Below are positions 27,462 through 38,346 of a stretch of 64,000 nucleotides of DNA, piece by piece. The notes beneath the pieces were generated by a model, which ran no database searches, was not told the DNA's origin, and saw only the letters and a program-made list of their open reading frames with translations. The stretch is from JACCTH01 sp035253825 (lineage in GTDB: Bacteria; Actinomycetota; Acidimicrobiia; Spongiisociales; ZC4RG35). The position numbers and the translations under genes are program-made. Position 1 is the stretch's first letter, and each line of letters starts with the position of its first letter. The stretch spans positions 1-64,000 of the forward strand of contig DATFBM010000029.1 of NCBI GenBank assembly GCA_035253825.1, in the 5' to 3' direction.

Positions 27462-27465
<4 letters not shown>
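26365..27465 (+). CDS. Secreted coiled-coil protein with lytic transglycosylase-like domain
   Basis: A 366-aa exported protein. A signal peptide (cleavage near SHAQT) is followed by a long coiled coil (about residues 30-225), a Thr/Pro linker and a C-terminal SLT/Rpf-like lysozyme-fold domain. Glu295 in IIQCESLGDPEAYNP is the expected catalytic residue, followed by SGLFQFLPGTW. It resembles actinobacterial RipA-like and resuscitation-type wall hydrolases, which are controlled by their coiled coils. The last 4 bp overlap the start proposed for glgX (CTGA). Confidence 0.8.
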
Positions 27466-29423
<1,958 letters not shown>

Positions 29424-29437
29424 CGGCCTGATCGGGG

Positions 29438-30670
29438 TTAGCCGACCCGTTGGTTCTTGGCTATGGCCACCACACCGCTCGGCGAGAGCTCGAATCGGCT
29501 CTCGTCCTGCTCGCGATCGATACCGATGCGCGCTTGCGCCGGCACGGTCACGTTCTTGTCGATGATCGTCCGACGCACCACCGCCCCGGTGCCGATCGTG
29601 ACGTTCTCGAAGAGGATGCAGTTCTCGACCACCGCACCCGGCTCGATCCGCACGTCGGGGGACAGAACTGAGTTACGTACGTAGGCGCCCGAAACGATCA
29701 CGCCGTTAGACAGAATTGAATCTGCGATCTGGCCCGAGCCGTGATGAGCCACCGCCACCACCTTCGCCGGCGGGGCGATAACCGAGGCGGTGTAGATCGG
29801 CCACTGGGAGTTGTAGAGGTTGAAGATGGGTTCGGTGGCAACCAGGTCCATCGAGGCGTCGTAATAAGAATCGAGATGGCCCACGTCTCGCCAATAACCG
29901 CGCTCGCGATCGGTCACCCCAGGAACCTCGTTGGCCGAGAAGTCGTAGACATGAGCGAGCCCGGCTTCGACCATCTGCGGGATCAGGTTGCCACCTATGT
30001 CGTGGCGTGAGTTCTCGTCTTCGGCGTCGGCGGCCAGCTGGTCGAGTAGCACTTTGGTGGTGAACACGTAATTCCCCATCGACACGAAAGCGTGATCGGG
30101 ATCGCCCGGAATCGGTTGGGCATCGGTGGGCTTCTCACGAAAGGCATTGATGACGGTCCCTGGGCCGGTCTCGATCACACCGAATTGATATGCCTGATCG
30201 AGTGGCACCCTGATCCCGGCGACGGTGACACCGGCCCCGCTCTCCAGGTGCTGATCGAGCATGCTTTCGGGATTCATCCGATAGATGTGGTCGGCGCCAA
30301 ACACGAACATGTATTCAGGTGAGGCATCCTCGACCAAGTTGAGGTTCTGATAGATGGCATCAGCGGAACCCAAGAACCAGCGTTGACCCAGGCGCATCTG
30401 GGCCGGCACCGATGTCACGTAGTTCCCCAAGAGAGTCGACATTCGCCAGGTGCGGGAGACGTGGACGTTGAGGGAATGGCTCTTGTACTGAGTGAGGACG
30501 ATGATCTTTCTTTGGCCGCCATTGACCAGATTGGAAAGGGCAAAGTCGATCAACCGATAATGACCCCCGAAAGGGACCGCGGGCTTGGCCCGGTCGCGGG
30601 TGAGCGGCATCAGCCGTTTGCCCTCGCCACCGGCCAGCACGATCGAGAGCACCTCAGGTCGGCGGTTCAT
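29438..30670 (-). CDS. glgC: Glucose-1-phosphate adenylyltransferase GlgC
   Basis: ADP-glucose pyrophosphorylase (410 aa, standard length), the committed step of glycogen synthesis. The pyrophosphorylase signature SIVLAGGEGKRLMPLT and AKPAVPFGGHYRLIDF are present. Other conserved blocks are GSADAIYQN, FGADHIYRM and REKP, and a C-terminal left-handed beta-helix carries the allosteric region. The start lies 17 bp inside the end of glgB, so the two are translated from one mRNA. It converges on glgX with a 14-bp gap. Confidence 0.95.
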   Translation of the reverse strand: MNRRPEVLSIVLAGGEGKRLMPLTRDRAKPAVPFGGHYRLIDFALSNLVNGGQRKIIVLTQYKSHSLNVHVSRTWRMSTLLGNYVTSVPAQMRLGQRWFLGSADAIYQNLNLVEDASPEYMFVFGADHIYRMNPESMLDQHLESGAGVTVAGIRVPLDQAYQFGVIETGPGTVINAFREKPTDAQPIPGDPDHAFVSMGNYVFTTKVLLDQLAADAEDENSRHDIGGNLIPQMVEAGLAHVYDFSANEVPGVTDRERGYWRDVGHLDSYYDASMDLVATEPIFNLYNSQWPIYTASVIAPPAKVVAVAHHGSGQIADSILSNGVIVSGAYVRNSVLSPDVRIEPGAVVENCILFENVTIGTGAVVRRTIIDKNVTVPAQARIGIDREQDESRFELSPSGVVAIAKNQRVG

Positions 30671-32534
30671 TGCTCACTGGTACGAGGAAGGTTGCGGACA
30701 GAGGGGGAAGGTTAAGCAGCAAAGAGTCTGGTTGATCCTGGTGGGCCTTGCCCGTACTCGCAATCGCCGCGGACGGCGCCGGGTCGTAGCCGCCAAATCG
30801 CCGTTCGTCGCTGCTCAGGAGAACGCTCCAGTCACCAGCGCCAGGCACGCCCACCTGATATCGACTCCAGGTCACCGGCGTGAAGTTGAGAACCACGAGC
30901 ACCGGCCGGTCTCCTTTGGCCCGGCGCAGGTAAGCGAACACCGATCGCGGGTAGTCGTCGGCCTCGAGCCACTCAAACCCTGAGCTGATTGCGTCTTCCC
31001 GATACAGCGCCGGCTCGCTTCGCAGTAGGCGATTAAGCGCCCGTACCCAATCGAGGATTTGGCGGTGGCGGGGGTCGTCGAGCAAATCCCAGTCGAGAGA
31101 CGCGTCGTGATTCCACTCCCGGACCTGGCCGAATTCGCCTCCCATGAAGAGCAGTTTTTTTCCCGGAACGGTCCACATGTAACCGAGCAAAGTCCGGAGC
31201 CCGGCGGCCTTCTGGTCCGGGTTGCCCCACTGCTTGTCGAAGAGCGATCGCTTTCCGTAGACGACCTCGTCGTGAGAGAGGGGCAAGAGGAAGTCCTCGC
31301 TGTAGGCGTAGAGGCCGCGGAAGGTGAGCAGGCGATGGCTGTCGGGGTGGGAGCGAAACAGTGGGTCGAGGCGGACGAAGCGGAGGGTGTCGTTCATCCA
31401 GCCCATATCCCACTTGTAGTGGAAGCCGAGGGAGTTCCGTTCGGGAGGACCGGTGACGTTGGGCCACGAGGTGGACTCTTCGGCCAGCATCGCCACTCCC
31501 GGATGCGAGTGGCGAACGCTCCCGTTGAGCTGACGAAACAACTCGATGGCGCCCAGGTGCTCGCGCCCGCCTTCTTCGTTGGGCAGCCACTGTCCCGGCT
31601 GGCGGGAGTAATCGAGATAGAGCATCGAGGCCACGGCGTCGACTCGGAGCCCGTCGGCGTGGTAACGGTCGAGCCAGGAGTACGCCGAGGAGAGGAGGAA
31701 GCTGCGTACCTCACCGCGGTCATAGTTGAAGATGATCGAGTTCCAATCGGGGTGATAGCCCCGGCGCGGATCGGGATGTTCATAGAGGTGGGTGCCGTCG
31801 AAGAATGCCAAACCGTGCTGGTCGGCAGGGAAATGGGACGGCACCCAGTCCAATATCACACCGATCCCCTGCTGGTGGAGGCGATCGATCAGATACATCA
31901 GATCCTGGGGGGTGCCGTAGCGGGCGGTGGGGGCGAAGAAGCCGGTGATCTGATAGCCCCAGGAGCCGTAAAAGGGATGTTCCATCACCGGGAGAAATTC
32001 GACGTGCGTAAACCCCTGCTCGATCACGTATTGGGCGAGGGGCTCAGCCATTGCCCGATAAGAGACCTGGCCGTGATCTCGCCATGATCCAAGATGGACC
32101 TCGTAGATCGAGACCGGTTCGTCGTTGGCAAGTCGGCCCGCTCGATCGGCCATCCACTGCGAGTCACCCCATTCGTAGGCGAGATTCCAGGCCCGACTGG
32201 CCGTGGCGGGGGGCTTTTCCATCAGCACCGCAAAGGGGTCGGCTTTGTCGATTGAGCGATATCTGGTGGTGGTGACCTGGAACTTGTAGGCATCACCATG
32301 CTGGACTCCCTCGACCCGGGTCCCCCAGTAGCCGTTGCCGAGGGAGGAGAGCGGGTGGGCATTCCCCTTCCAGCTATTGAAGGTTCCCACCACCGACGCC
32401 CAGGCGGCGCCAGGAGCCCAGAGCCGAAACGTGGCGCCGGATTCGTCGAGGTGACAGCCGAGAATCTCATGCATGCCCGGGTGGCGGCCGGCGGCGAACA
32501 ACCAGCGATCGTCCTCGGTGATTTCCCTGACCAT
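30654..32534 (-). CDS. glgB: 1,4-alpha-glucan branching enzyme GlgB
   Basis: Glycogen branching enzyme (626 aa, the shorter class without an extra N-domain). A CBM48 module (FRLWAPGAAWASVVGTFNSW) precedes the GH13 barrel. HVEFLPVMEHPF, YHADGLRVDAVASMLYLDYSR (nucleophile Asp), LAEESTSWPNVT (acid/base Glu) and LPLSHDEVVYGK (third Asp) give the catalytic set. It forms an operon with glgC. Repeat R3 lies immediately upstream of ATG 32534, in place of a recognisable ribosome-binding site. Confidence 0.95.
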   Translation of the reverse strand: MVREITEDDRWLFAAGRHPGMHEILGCHLDESGATFRLWAPGAAWASVVGTFNSWKGNAHPLSSLGNGYWGTRVEGVQHGDAYKFQVTTTRYRSIDKADPFAVLMEKPPATASRAWNLAYEWGDSQWMADRAGRLANDEPVSIYEVHLGSWRDHGQVSYRAMAEPLAQYVIEQGFTHVEFLPVMEHPFYGSWGYQITGFFAPTARYGTPQDLMYLIDRLHQQGIGVILDWVPSHFPADQHGLAFFDGTHLYEHPDPRRGYHPDWNSIIFNYDRGEVRSFLLSSAYSWLDRYHADGLRVDAVASMLYLDYSRQPGQWLPNEEGGREHLGAIELFRQLNGSVRHSHPGVAMLAEESTSWPNVTGPPERNSLGFHYKWDMGWMNDTLRFVRLDPLFRSHPDSHRLLTFRGLYAYSEDFLLPLSHDEVVYGKRSLFDKQWGNPDQKAAGLRTLLGYMWTVPGKKLLFMGGEFGQVREWNHDASLDWDLLDDPRHRQILDWVRALNRLLRSEPALYREDAISSGFEWLEADDYPRSVFAYLRRAKGDRPVLVVLNFTPVTWSRYQVGVPGAGDWSVLLSSDERRFGGYDPAPSAAIASTGKAHQDQPDSLLLNLPPLSATFLVPVSNEPPT

Positions 32535-32542
32535 TCATCTCA

Positions 32543-32589
32543 TTCTTGCGTAGATATGCGCCCCTAATCCCGGGGTTCTTACGCAAGAA
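32543..32589. repeat. Palindromic repeat copy R3
   Basis: A 47-bp inverted repeat with perfect ends; the flanking bases extend the stem to 13 bp (32540-32592). The interior is less symmetric (GCGCCCC and GGGG arms). It fills the gap between the end of the SARP-STAND gene (stop at 32593) and the glgB start. Confidence 0.88.
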
Positions 32590-32592
32590 TGA

Positions 32593-35500
32593 TCAGGTCG
32601 ACGGACGTTCCGGCACGAAGATCTCCCCGGCGATGATCCGAGCCTTGAGATCCTCGATGGTCGGAACCAAGTCCTCGATGAATCCACCGGTAGTCGAGTA
32701 ACCCACCATGTCATCGGCGAGCCTGAACATCCGTGGACCCGGGCGGAATTGGTCGCCCGCGAACTCCTTGACCAATGTGTAGGCGGCGGTATCCCACCGG
32801 ATGACCATGGAGGTGAGAATGTGCGGTTGCCAGGTTCTGGGGTCAGGACCTCCGATATTGATATCCTTATCCTTGAGGACTGCCAGAAACTCGTCGGCGT
32901 CTACGCCGATCGCCCACAGGTGTCGACCCTGCGCGGCACTCTCGACCCGAGCCGCTTCGAAGACACCTTGCCCGGACCCGCCGGCGGCGTGAAAGATCAC
33001 ATCTGCACCGGCCCGATATAAGGGCTCGGACTTGGCCTGACCGAGTGATTTGCTATCAAATCCGCTGAAATCCCACGCCGGTGCCAAATACTCCGCCAAG
33101 ACTGCAACGTCTGGTCGCACATGTCGGGCTCCGGCCTCGAAACCGGCCTGGAAATTGAGGATGAGCGGTGTCGGTATGGCCCCTACGAAGCCGATGATGT
33201 TCGTTTCGGACCTAAGGGCGGCAATCGCTCCGACCAGGAAGGAACCTTCGTGAGCGGCGAAGTTCACATACTGGACGTTGGGTTCCTCACCAGACCAATC
33301 AATGAGGGCGAAGCGATTCTCGGGAAAATCAGAAGCCAAATCGTTGAGGATGTTTCCCCCGAATCCGGCCACGACAACAAAATCCTGGACACCGGCCTCG
33401 GCGAGCCGTTTAACTTCTGTTTGAGCTTGCCACCAGAACGCGGTGTATTGGGCCACCACCCCCTCGCCCAATTCTGCGACTGCCTTGTCGAACCCAATTC
33501 CAAGTAGGTCGCCCAGGGAACCGGCGATTGGGCCCTCAGAGACCAAAGCGATGGGAGGCAAAGCCCGCTGGTCGATACTTGCCTGCAGGAAGGCGCGTTC
33601 CAGAGGCGCAAGGGCCAACGTCGTTTCCCGGCTCCAGGCTTCGAGCTGTGCGAGCCGGCCACCGGTGAGGAGGTAGTCGGAGTCCTCGCCCGAGGCTTCC
33701 CATTCGGCGGCCGTAGTCGACAGGCTCGACCGCCTTAGGAGATCGGTTGCATACTCTTCGATCCATCCTCGGAGGCGGCCCCAGCCATCCAGCAGGGCTT
33801 CGTGGGTGACTTGAATCGTCGCCTTTCCGGTCATGGCGTCCCGATCGGCGGTCAAAAGACGGTGGGCAATGAAGGTTCCAAGGATTTCATCGAACTCACC
33901 TATCTGCCGGAGGTCATCGAGAGCTACTCGCCGGCGGGCGGGCTCGCTGCCTCGGTCAGATCGGACTAGCTGCAGGAATAGCCGCTTGGTCGCATCCTGA
34001 CCTTGTGCGTCGAACGCCTCGAACAAATAGTCGGCTCGTGTTGTCAGTGCCCCCTCGAGTCCTCCCAATGAGTGGTAGGCATTCAGGTCGAGCGTTCTCC
34101 CGAGTCGATGGTCGAAGAGCTCGGTCAACGTGTACTGCAAGAGGGGAAGGGCTTGAGCCTCTTCGCCGACGTCGGCAATTAGCTGGGCGAGCAACTGCGA
34201 CTGCACTTCTACGTTCACCGAGGCTGCGGGTTCGACGATGGCGGCCTCCAACTCGGCCGGTGAGAGAGGTAGGACATTCACCACACTCGATGCGAATACG
34301 GGAGCGAAGCGGTGTGAGAGCAAAGGGCGGTCGTAGAAGTCGGCGCGGAGGGTCAGCACCACACGCACTCGGCTACGCGGATCGGTTACCGCGGTGACCA
34401 GGCTGTCGAGAAATCGACGTCGCTCGCGTTCGGTGGAGAGGATGAACAGTTCCTCAAATTGGTCTACGAATAAGAGCAGGTCGCCCTGTTCGTGGGAGAT
34501 GATCCGGAGCGCCACCCGCAACAAGCCCGTTTCGCTTTCGGTGAGTTGCTCCAAGATTGTGGGCACCGGAGTTCGCGACACTCGTACCAACGCCGCTTCG
34601 AGCTGCTCAAAGGGGTGCCGTCCCGGCATCATCGTCGACAGAACCCATTGATCCGACCCGGGAACCCGGCCTTCTCGCAGGGCTGGGATCAACCCCGCTC
34701 TGACGGCGCTCGATTTGCCACTCCCCGACGGACCCACCAGTACGACCAAACGGCTGTCATTCGCCAAAGCGTCGACCATCTCGGATACCAACTTGTCCCG
34801 GCCAAAGAAATCGGCGGCGTCGATTTCATCAAAGGCCCCCAGTCCCTTGTACGGGTTCCGCGCGGGCGCGTCGCTTGTCACCCGCACCCATCGTTCGGGG
34901 GCCAACGCTGGATCCTGCAGCAAGATCTGTTCCTCGAGCTGGGTCAAATACGAAGAGGGCTCGACTCCCATCTCATCAAACAGGACGTCGCGGAACTCGC
35001 GGTAGCTGCGCAGCGCCTCGGCCTGACGGCCACTTCGATACAGCGCCAGCATGAGGAGGCGCCGGGGTTCTTCTCGCAAAGGTTCTCTGGCAATCAAGGC
35101 GTCGAGCACCTCCGGCACCTCCGCAGCTCTTCCATCCTCTAGTTCAGCCGCGGCCAGCATCTCCAGGGCTCGTGCCCACAGCCCGCGCAGTCGGCGAATG
35201 TGCGGTTGGGCCCACTCTTCGTAGGCGAAGTCCGAAATCGGCTCTCCAACCCACAATTCCATGGCGTTCCGCAGCTGCTCGACGTCGCCGCTCTCCACCA
35301 TTTGCTGAAAGCGAAGGGAATCGAGTTCACCGGGATGAACCTTGAGCACGTATCCAGGTGAACGGGTCTCGATGCGATCGCCCGAAGAGCCCAAGCGCTT
35401 GCGGAGCTCCGAGACATAGATCTGCAGGGAATGAGCAGCGGTGCGAGGTGCCGCCTCTCCCCAGATCAGGTCAATGAGCCGATCGCTAGAGACGATCTGA

Positions 35501-35610
35501 TTGGCGTTGAGCAGAAGCAGGGCGAGAAGGGCTCGTTGCTTAGGGGGGCCGAGGTCGACGAGCGTTCCATCAACCTCGGCCTCCACCGTGCCCAGTATCC
35601 GAAATTTCAT
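32593..35610 (-). CDS. SARP/BTAD - STAND ATPase - BMP/PnrA-like binding-protein fusion
   Basis: A 1005-aa multidomain regulator. Residues 1-97 form an OmpR-like winged helix (MKFRILGTVEAEVDG, SLQIYVSELRKRLG). About 98-236 is a BTAD helical repeat domain, as in SARP activators. About 252-650 is an nSTAND1-type NTPase opening with NPYKGLGAFDEIDAADFFGR, with Walker A GPSGSGKSS (Lys299) and Walker B LLLFVDQFEEL. About 685-1005 resembles periplasmic-binding proteins of the BMP/PnrA (nucleoside-binding) family (GFDKAVAELG, FAAHEGSFLVGAIAA, GVDADEF). No signal peptide or membrane helix is seen, so the binding domain should be cytoplasmic. ATG 35610 has GGAG 10 bp upstream. It lies 19 bp after the small repeat membrane protein gene. 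Confidence 0.83.
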   Translation of the reverse strand: MKFRILGTVEAEVDGTLVDLGPPKQRALLALLLLNANQIVSSDRLIDLIWGEAAPRTAAHSLQIYVSELRKRLGSSGDRIETRSPGYVLKVHPGELDSLRFQQMVESGDVEQLRNAMELWVGEPISDFAYEEWAQPHIRRLRGLWARALEMLAAAELEDGRAAEVPEVLDALIAREPLREEPRRLLMLALYRSGRQAEALRSYREFRDVLFDEMGVEPSSYLTQLEEQILLQDPALAPERWVRVTSDAPARNPYKGLGAFDEIDAADFFGRDKLVSEMVDALANDSRLVVLVGPSGSGKSSAVRAGLIPALREGRVPGSDQWVLSTMMPGRHPFEQLEAALVRVSRTPVPTILEQLTESETGLLRVALRIISHEQGDLLLFVDQFEELFILSTERERRRFLDSLVTAVTDPRSRVRVVLTLRADFYDRPLLSHRFAPVFASSVVNVLPLSPAELEAAIVEPAASVNVEVQSQLLAQLIADVGEEAQALPLLQYTLTELFDHRLGRTLDLNAYHSLGGLEGALTTRADYLFEAFDAQGQDATKRLFLQLVRSDRGSEPARRRVALDDLRQIGEFDEILGTFIAHRLLTADRDAMTGKATIQVTHEALLDGWGRLRGWIEEYATDLLRRSSLSTTAAEWEASGEDSDYLLTGGRLAQLEAWSRETTLALAPLERAFLQASIDQRALPPIALVSEGPIAGSLGDLLGIGFDKAVAELGEGVVAQYTAFWWQAQTEVKRLAEAGVQDFVVVAGFGGNILNDLASDFPENRFALIDWSGEEPNVQYVNFAAHEGSFLVGAIAALRSETNIIGFVGAIPTPLILNFQAGFEAGARHVRPDVAVLAEYLAPAWDFSGFDSKSLGQAKSEPLYRAGADVIFHAAGGSGQGVFEAARVESAAQGRHLWAIGVDADEFLAVLKDKDINIGGPDPRTWQPHILTSMVIRWDTAAYTLVKEFAGDQFRPGPRMFRLADDMVGYSTTGGFIEDLVPTIEDLKARIIAGEIFVPERPST

Positions 35611-35629
35611 GGTGCTTCTGCTCCGGACG

Positions 35630-36028
35630 CTAGTTCTCCTGCGACACCCATTGCTGCTCGTAGTAATCGACGACGGCTTCCCAATGAGCTGACGCCCGAT
35701 CAGCCGCCGGCACCTGGGTGGCATTGGCGACGAGTTCATACTGGCGGGCGTAGTGGTCGACAACCTGTTGCCAGTAAGCCGTTTCTCTCGCTGCCTCGGA
35801 TTGAGCGATCGCCGGGTACGTCTCTTCGTAGTAGTCGACCACTTGTTGCCAGTGCGCCTGCTCGAGCTCCGTCCGACTTGGTCCCAGGTTCGAAAAAACC
35901 ACCCAGCCGGCCAGGATCCCGATGACCACAGCCAGGCCAATAATCGTTCTCCTGGTTCCGGCGCGTACGCCTGCCGAGGGATCTTCCCGCCGCTCTTCCT
36001 CGATTGGTCGGGTAATGACGTCGGTCAC
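35630..36028 (-). CDS. Small membrane protein with three WQQVVDYYE repeats
   Basis: A 132-aa protein: a charged cytoplasmic N-terminus, one membrane helix (about residues 28-46), then three near-identical 14-residue units at 58-71, 84-97 and 114-127 (AHWQQVVDYYEETY, AYWQQVVDHYARQY, AHWEAVVDYYEQQW). Each is probably an amphipathic aromatic helix outside the membrane. I do not recognise a family. The GTG start has GAAGGAAG upstream. It sits 19 bp before the SARP-STAND gene on the same strand, so it is likely a functional partner of that regulator. Confidence 0.65.
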   Translation of the reverse strand: MTDVITRPIEEERREDPSAGVRAGTRRTIIGLAVVIGILAGWVVFSNLGPSRTELEQAHWQQVVDYYEETYPAIAQSEAARETAYWQQVVDHYARQYELVANATQVPAADRASAHWEAVVDYYEQQWVSQEN

Positions 36029-36162
36029 TTGACGCTTCCTTCTATCGGCGCTTCCTCGAGCGGTTGACCCGGTGCCATCCGTCTCGTCGTCGATGAGGCC
36101 AAACTGACGGACGCGCCTCTAAAGCGTCTTGACGATTCCTCTAGTTCTGCTCTATGAGGATT

Positions 36163-37437
36163 TCAGGCGACCGGTCGCTCCACGATTGGCACCGGATGGG
36201 TCTCCGCTGAGCTCGGCCGCCGCCCTGTCAGCCGCCGGGCGCCAAACCAGGCGGCGACGAAACAGGCGACCGCTCCGAAGCCGATCGCGGTGCGGGGGCC
36301 AAAGCGATCGCTCATCCATCCCACCAGCGGAGAGCCGATTGGGGTGGTGCCGAGGAAGACCATCGCTTGGAGGGCGAGAACCCGACCGCGATATCGGGGC
36401 TCAGCCTGAAGCTGCATCATTGCCGTCGATGTGGTCATGAAGGCGATGCTGCCAAGGCCGACCGCGAAGACGATGGGATAGGCCACCCACAACACCGGTG
36501 CCATCGCGAGGGCGAGCATGGCGACGCCAAAGGCGGCTGCGGACCATATGAGATGCGAGAAGGGAATCGCCCGTCGGCGAGCGGTGGCGATTGCACCAGT
36601 GACAGAACCGAGACTCATTGTGGAGACCAGCAAGGTGTACGCCTGATTGCTTCCCCCCAGTGGTCCCGTGACAAGAAGGGGCGTTGTGACCGTGAAGTTG
36701 AAGGCAAAGGTCCCGACGATGGCCATCATCACCAATGGAACGAGCTGTTCCGAGTTCGATGCCACGTAGCGAAGGCCGTCCCGGATCTGTCCGGGCGAAC
36801 GGGGAGTGGGAGCGTCTGCGAAGAACTCCGCCGGCCGCATTCGCCGAAGAGCGGCGAGCACGACCAGGTAACTGGCCCCGTCGAGGAGGAAGCACCAGGC
36901 GTAACCCACGGTGACGATCAGCACCCCGGCCAGAGCTGGGCCGATCATCCGAGATGTCGTCATCAGAGTGCTGTTGAGGCTGACGGCGTTGGCGAGATTC
37001 TCCCTCGGCACCATCTCCACTACGAAGGAGCGACGGGCCGGGTTGTCGAAGGCGGTGATGATCCCCTGAATGCCGGCCAGCACGAAGATGATCGGCACCG
37101 ACTCGACCCCCGCCAAAACCACGGTTCCGAGCGCCAGCGATTGCAACATCGCCGCGCTCTGGGTGATCGTGAGCAGTCTGTGCTTGTCGCTGCGATCAGC
37201 CACAGCCCCCGCCCAGGCGCCGAGGAACAGGACCGGTCCGAATTGGGCGGCTGCCAAGAAACCGAGAAGTACCCCTGACCCGGTCATGTCGAGGACGAGC
37301 AGCGTCTGGGCGACCATCGTCATCCAGGTGCCGGACTGCGAGATGACCTGGCCGATGAAAAAGAGCCGGAAGTTGCGGAAACGGAGCGAACGGAATGTGT
37401 CGAGGAAAGCTCCGCGAGAAGAGGCGAGGACCGTCAT
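36163..37437 (-). CDS. MFS transporter linked to a MarR regulator
   Basis: Major facilitator (424 aa, about 12 helices) of the MdfA/EntS-like drug-exporter group. FFIGQVISQSGTWMTMVAQTLLVLDMTGSG is a typical start, and GAWAGAVADRSDKHRLL is the loop 2-3 motif. ATG 37437 overlaps the stop of the MarR gene (ATGA), so regulator and exporter are coupled. The substrate is unknown and is probably a small toxic or phenolic compound sensed by MarR. The 134 bp between its end and the GTG start at 36028 hold only the promoter region of that small-protein gene. Confidence 0.87.
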   Translation of the reverse strand: MTVLASSRGAFLDTFRSLRFRNFRLFFIGQVISQSGTWMTMVAQTLLVLDMTGSGVLLGFLAAAQFGPVLFLGAWAGAVADRSDKHRLLTITQSAAMLQSLALGTVVLAGVESVPIIFVLAGIQGIITAFDNPARRSFVVEMVPRENLANAVSLNSTLMTTSRMIGPALAGVLIVTVGYAWCFLLDGASYLVVLAALRRMRPAEFFADAPTPRSPGQIRDGLRYVASNSEQLVPLVMMAIVGTFAFNFTVTTPLLVTGPLGGSNQAYTLLVSTMSLGSVTGAIATARRRAIPFSHLIWSAAAFGVAMLALAMAPVLWVAYPIVFAVGLGSIAFMTTSTAMMQLQAEPRYRGRVLALQAMVFLGTTPIGSPLVGWMSDRFGPRTAIGFGAVACFVAAWFGARRLTGRRPSSAETHPVPIVERPVA

Positions 37438-37877
37438 GGGTTGGGTGCTTCGGCGGACAGGCGCTCGAGAATCGGCAGAGCCTGCTCCACCGCCTCCAGG
37501 TCGGAGGGAGATAGCTCTTGCAAGCGCAGAAGGAGGAAGGCGTTGCGCCGACTCCGGATCTGATCGACCAGGGCCCGGCCCTTCTTCGAGAGTGTCACCA
37601 GGCTGACCCGCCGGTCGGTGGGATCGTTGAGCCGATCGATCAGGCCCGCCTCCTCCATCCGGGTGATGGTCTTGGTGACGCTGGGGGCTGAGAGGTGCTC
37701 GCTGGCCGCGATCTCGTTGAGCGGCATCGGACCCTTCCGGCCGATGACCGCCAGACATGACGCCTCCGTCAGGGAAAGGCCGCCCATCTCCTGGCTGCGA
37801 AGCAGGCGCTGCATCCTCGCCACCGCCAGGCGGAGGCGGGCTGCGGTTTCCAGGTCGGTTTCGGTCGATTCCTTCAC
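37434..37877 (-). CDS. MarR family transcriptional regulator
   Basis: A 147-aa winged-helix regulator. LNEIAASEHLSAPSVTKTITRMEEAGLI is the recognition-helix region and DRRVSLVTLSKKGRALV the wing. It probably represses its own operon with the MFS exporter and releases on binding a small aromatic ligand, as in most of the family. The GTG start at 37877 lies within a 12-bp palindrome. Confidence 0.88.
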   Translation of the reverse strand: MKESTETDLETAARLRLAVARMQRLLRSQEMGGLSLTEASCLAVIGRKGPMPLNEIAASEHLSAPSVTKTITRMEEAGLIDRLNDPTDRRVSLVTLSKKGRALVDQIRSRRNAFLLLRLQELSPSDLEAVEQALPILERLSAEAPNP

Positions 37878-37884
37878 TAGTGAA
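37873..37884. promoter_or_regulatory. Palindrome at the marR start, possible autoregulatory operator
   Basis: TTCACTAGTGAA is a perfect 12-bp palindrome overlapping the marR start codon. It is followed by an unusually AT-rich stretch (37884-37912) in this GC-rich DNA, which also holds TTAACT and AGTAA half-sites. Either could be a MarR-binding site or the promoter. Confidence 0.35.
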
Positions 37885-37943
37885 AATATTAACTAAGGAA
37901 AGTAATTATTGCCAACCGATGGCGGGCCGTAGATAATCGCGGC

Positions 37944-38333
37944 GTGATTACTGGTCTTGGTCAACTTCACGTCAGCGTCAGCGATATCGACCGAGCGGTC
38001 GCCTGGTATCGAGACGTCCTGGGTCTCAATTTTCTGTTCCAGGTCCCGGGCCAACCCATGGCCTTCTTTGATTGCGGAGGCGTGCGGTTGTACCTGGGCA
38101 AGCCGGAAAACGATCAGTTTCGCTCCAGACCCATCGTGTACTTCGCAGTCGACGACATCGACGCAGAGGTGGAGGAGATTGAAGGCCGCGGGGGCGAGTT
38201 TTCCGATCGGCCGCATGTGGTCCATCGAGACGAGGCCTCCGAATTGTGGCTAGCGGCTCTCTCCGACCCGGAGGGACTACCGGTGGTGCTGATGGAAACC
38301 CGTCGGATTTCTGCTTCGACTCCTGCGTCATAA
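37944..38333 (+). CDS. VOC (glyoxalase/dioxygenase superfamily) protein
   Basis: A 129-aa vicinal-oxygen-chelate fold protein made of two beta-alpha-beta-beta-beta units: LGQLHVSVSDIDRAVAWYRDVLGL and VYFAVDDIDAEVEEIEGRGGEF. The metal positions His (LHVSV) and Glu (VLMET) are present, the latter near the C-terminus. The substrate is unknown. Divergence from the MarR/MFS unit is compatible with a role in resistance or detoxification. GTG 37944 is the start. Confidence 0.78.
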   Translation: MITGLGQLHVSVSDIDRAVAWYRDVLGLNFLFQVPGQPMAFFDCGGVRLYLGKPENDQFRSRPIVYFAVDDIDAEVEEIEGRGGEFSDRPHVVHRDEASELWLAALSDPEGLPVVLMETRRISASTPAS

Positions 38334-38346
38334 ACTCCTGCCCCCG

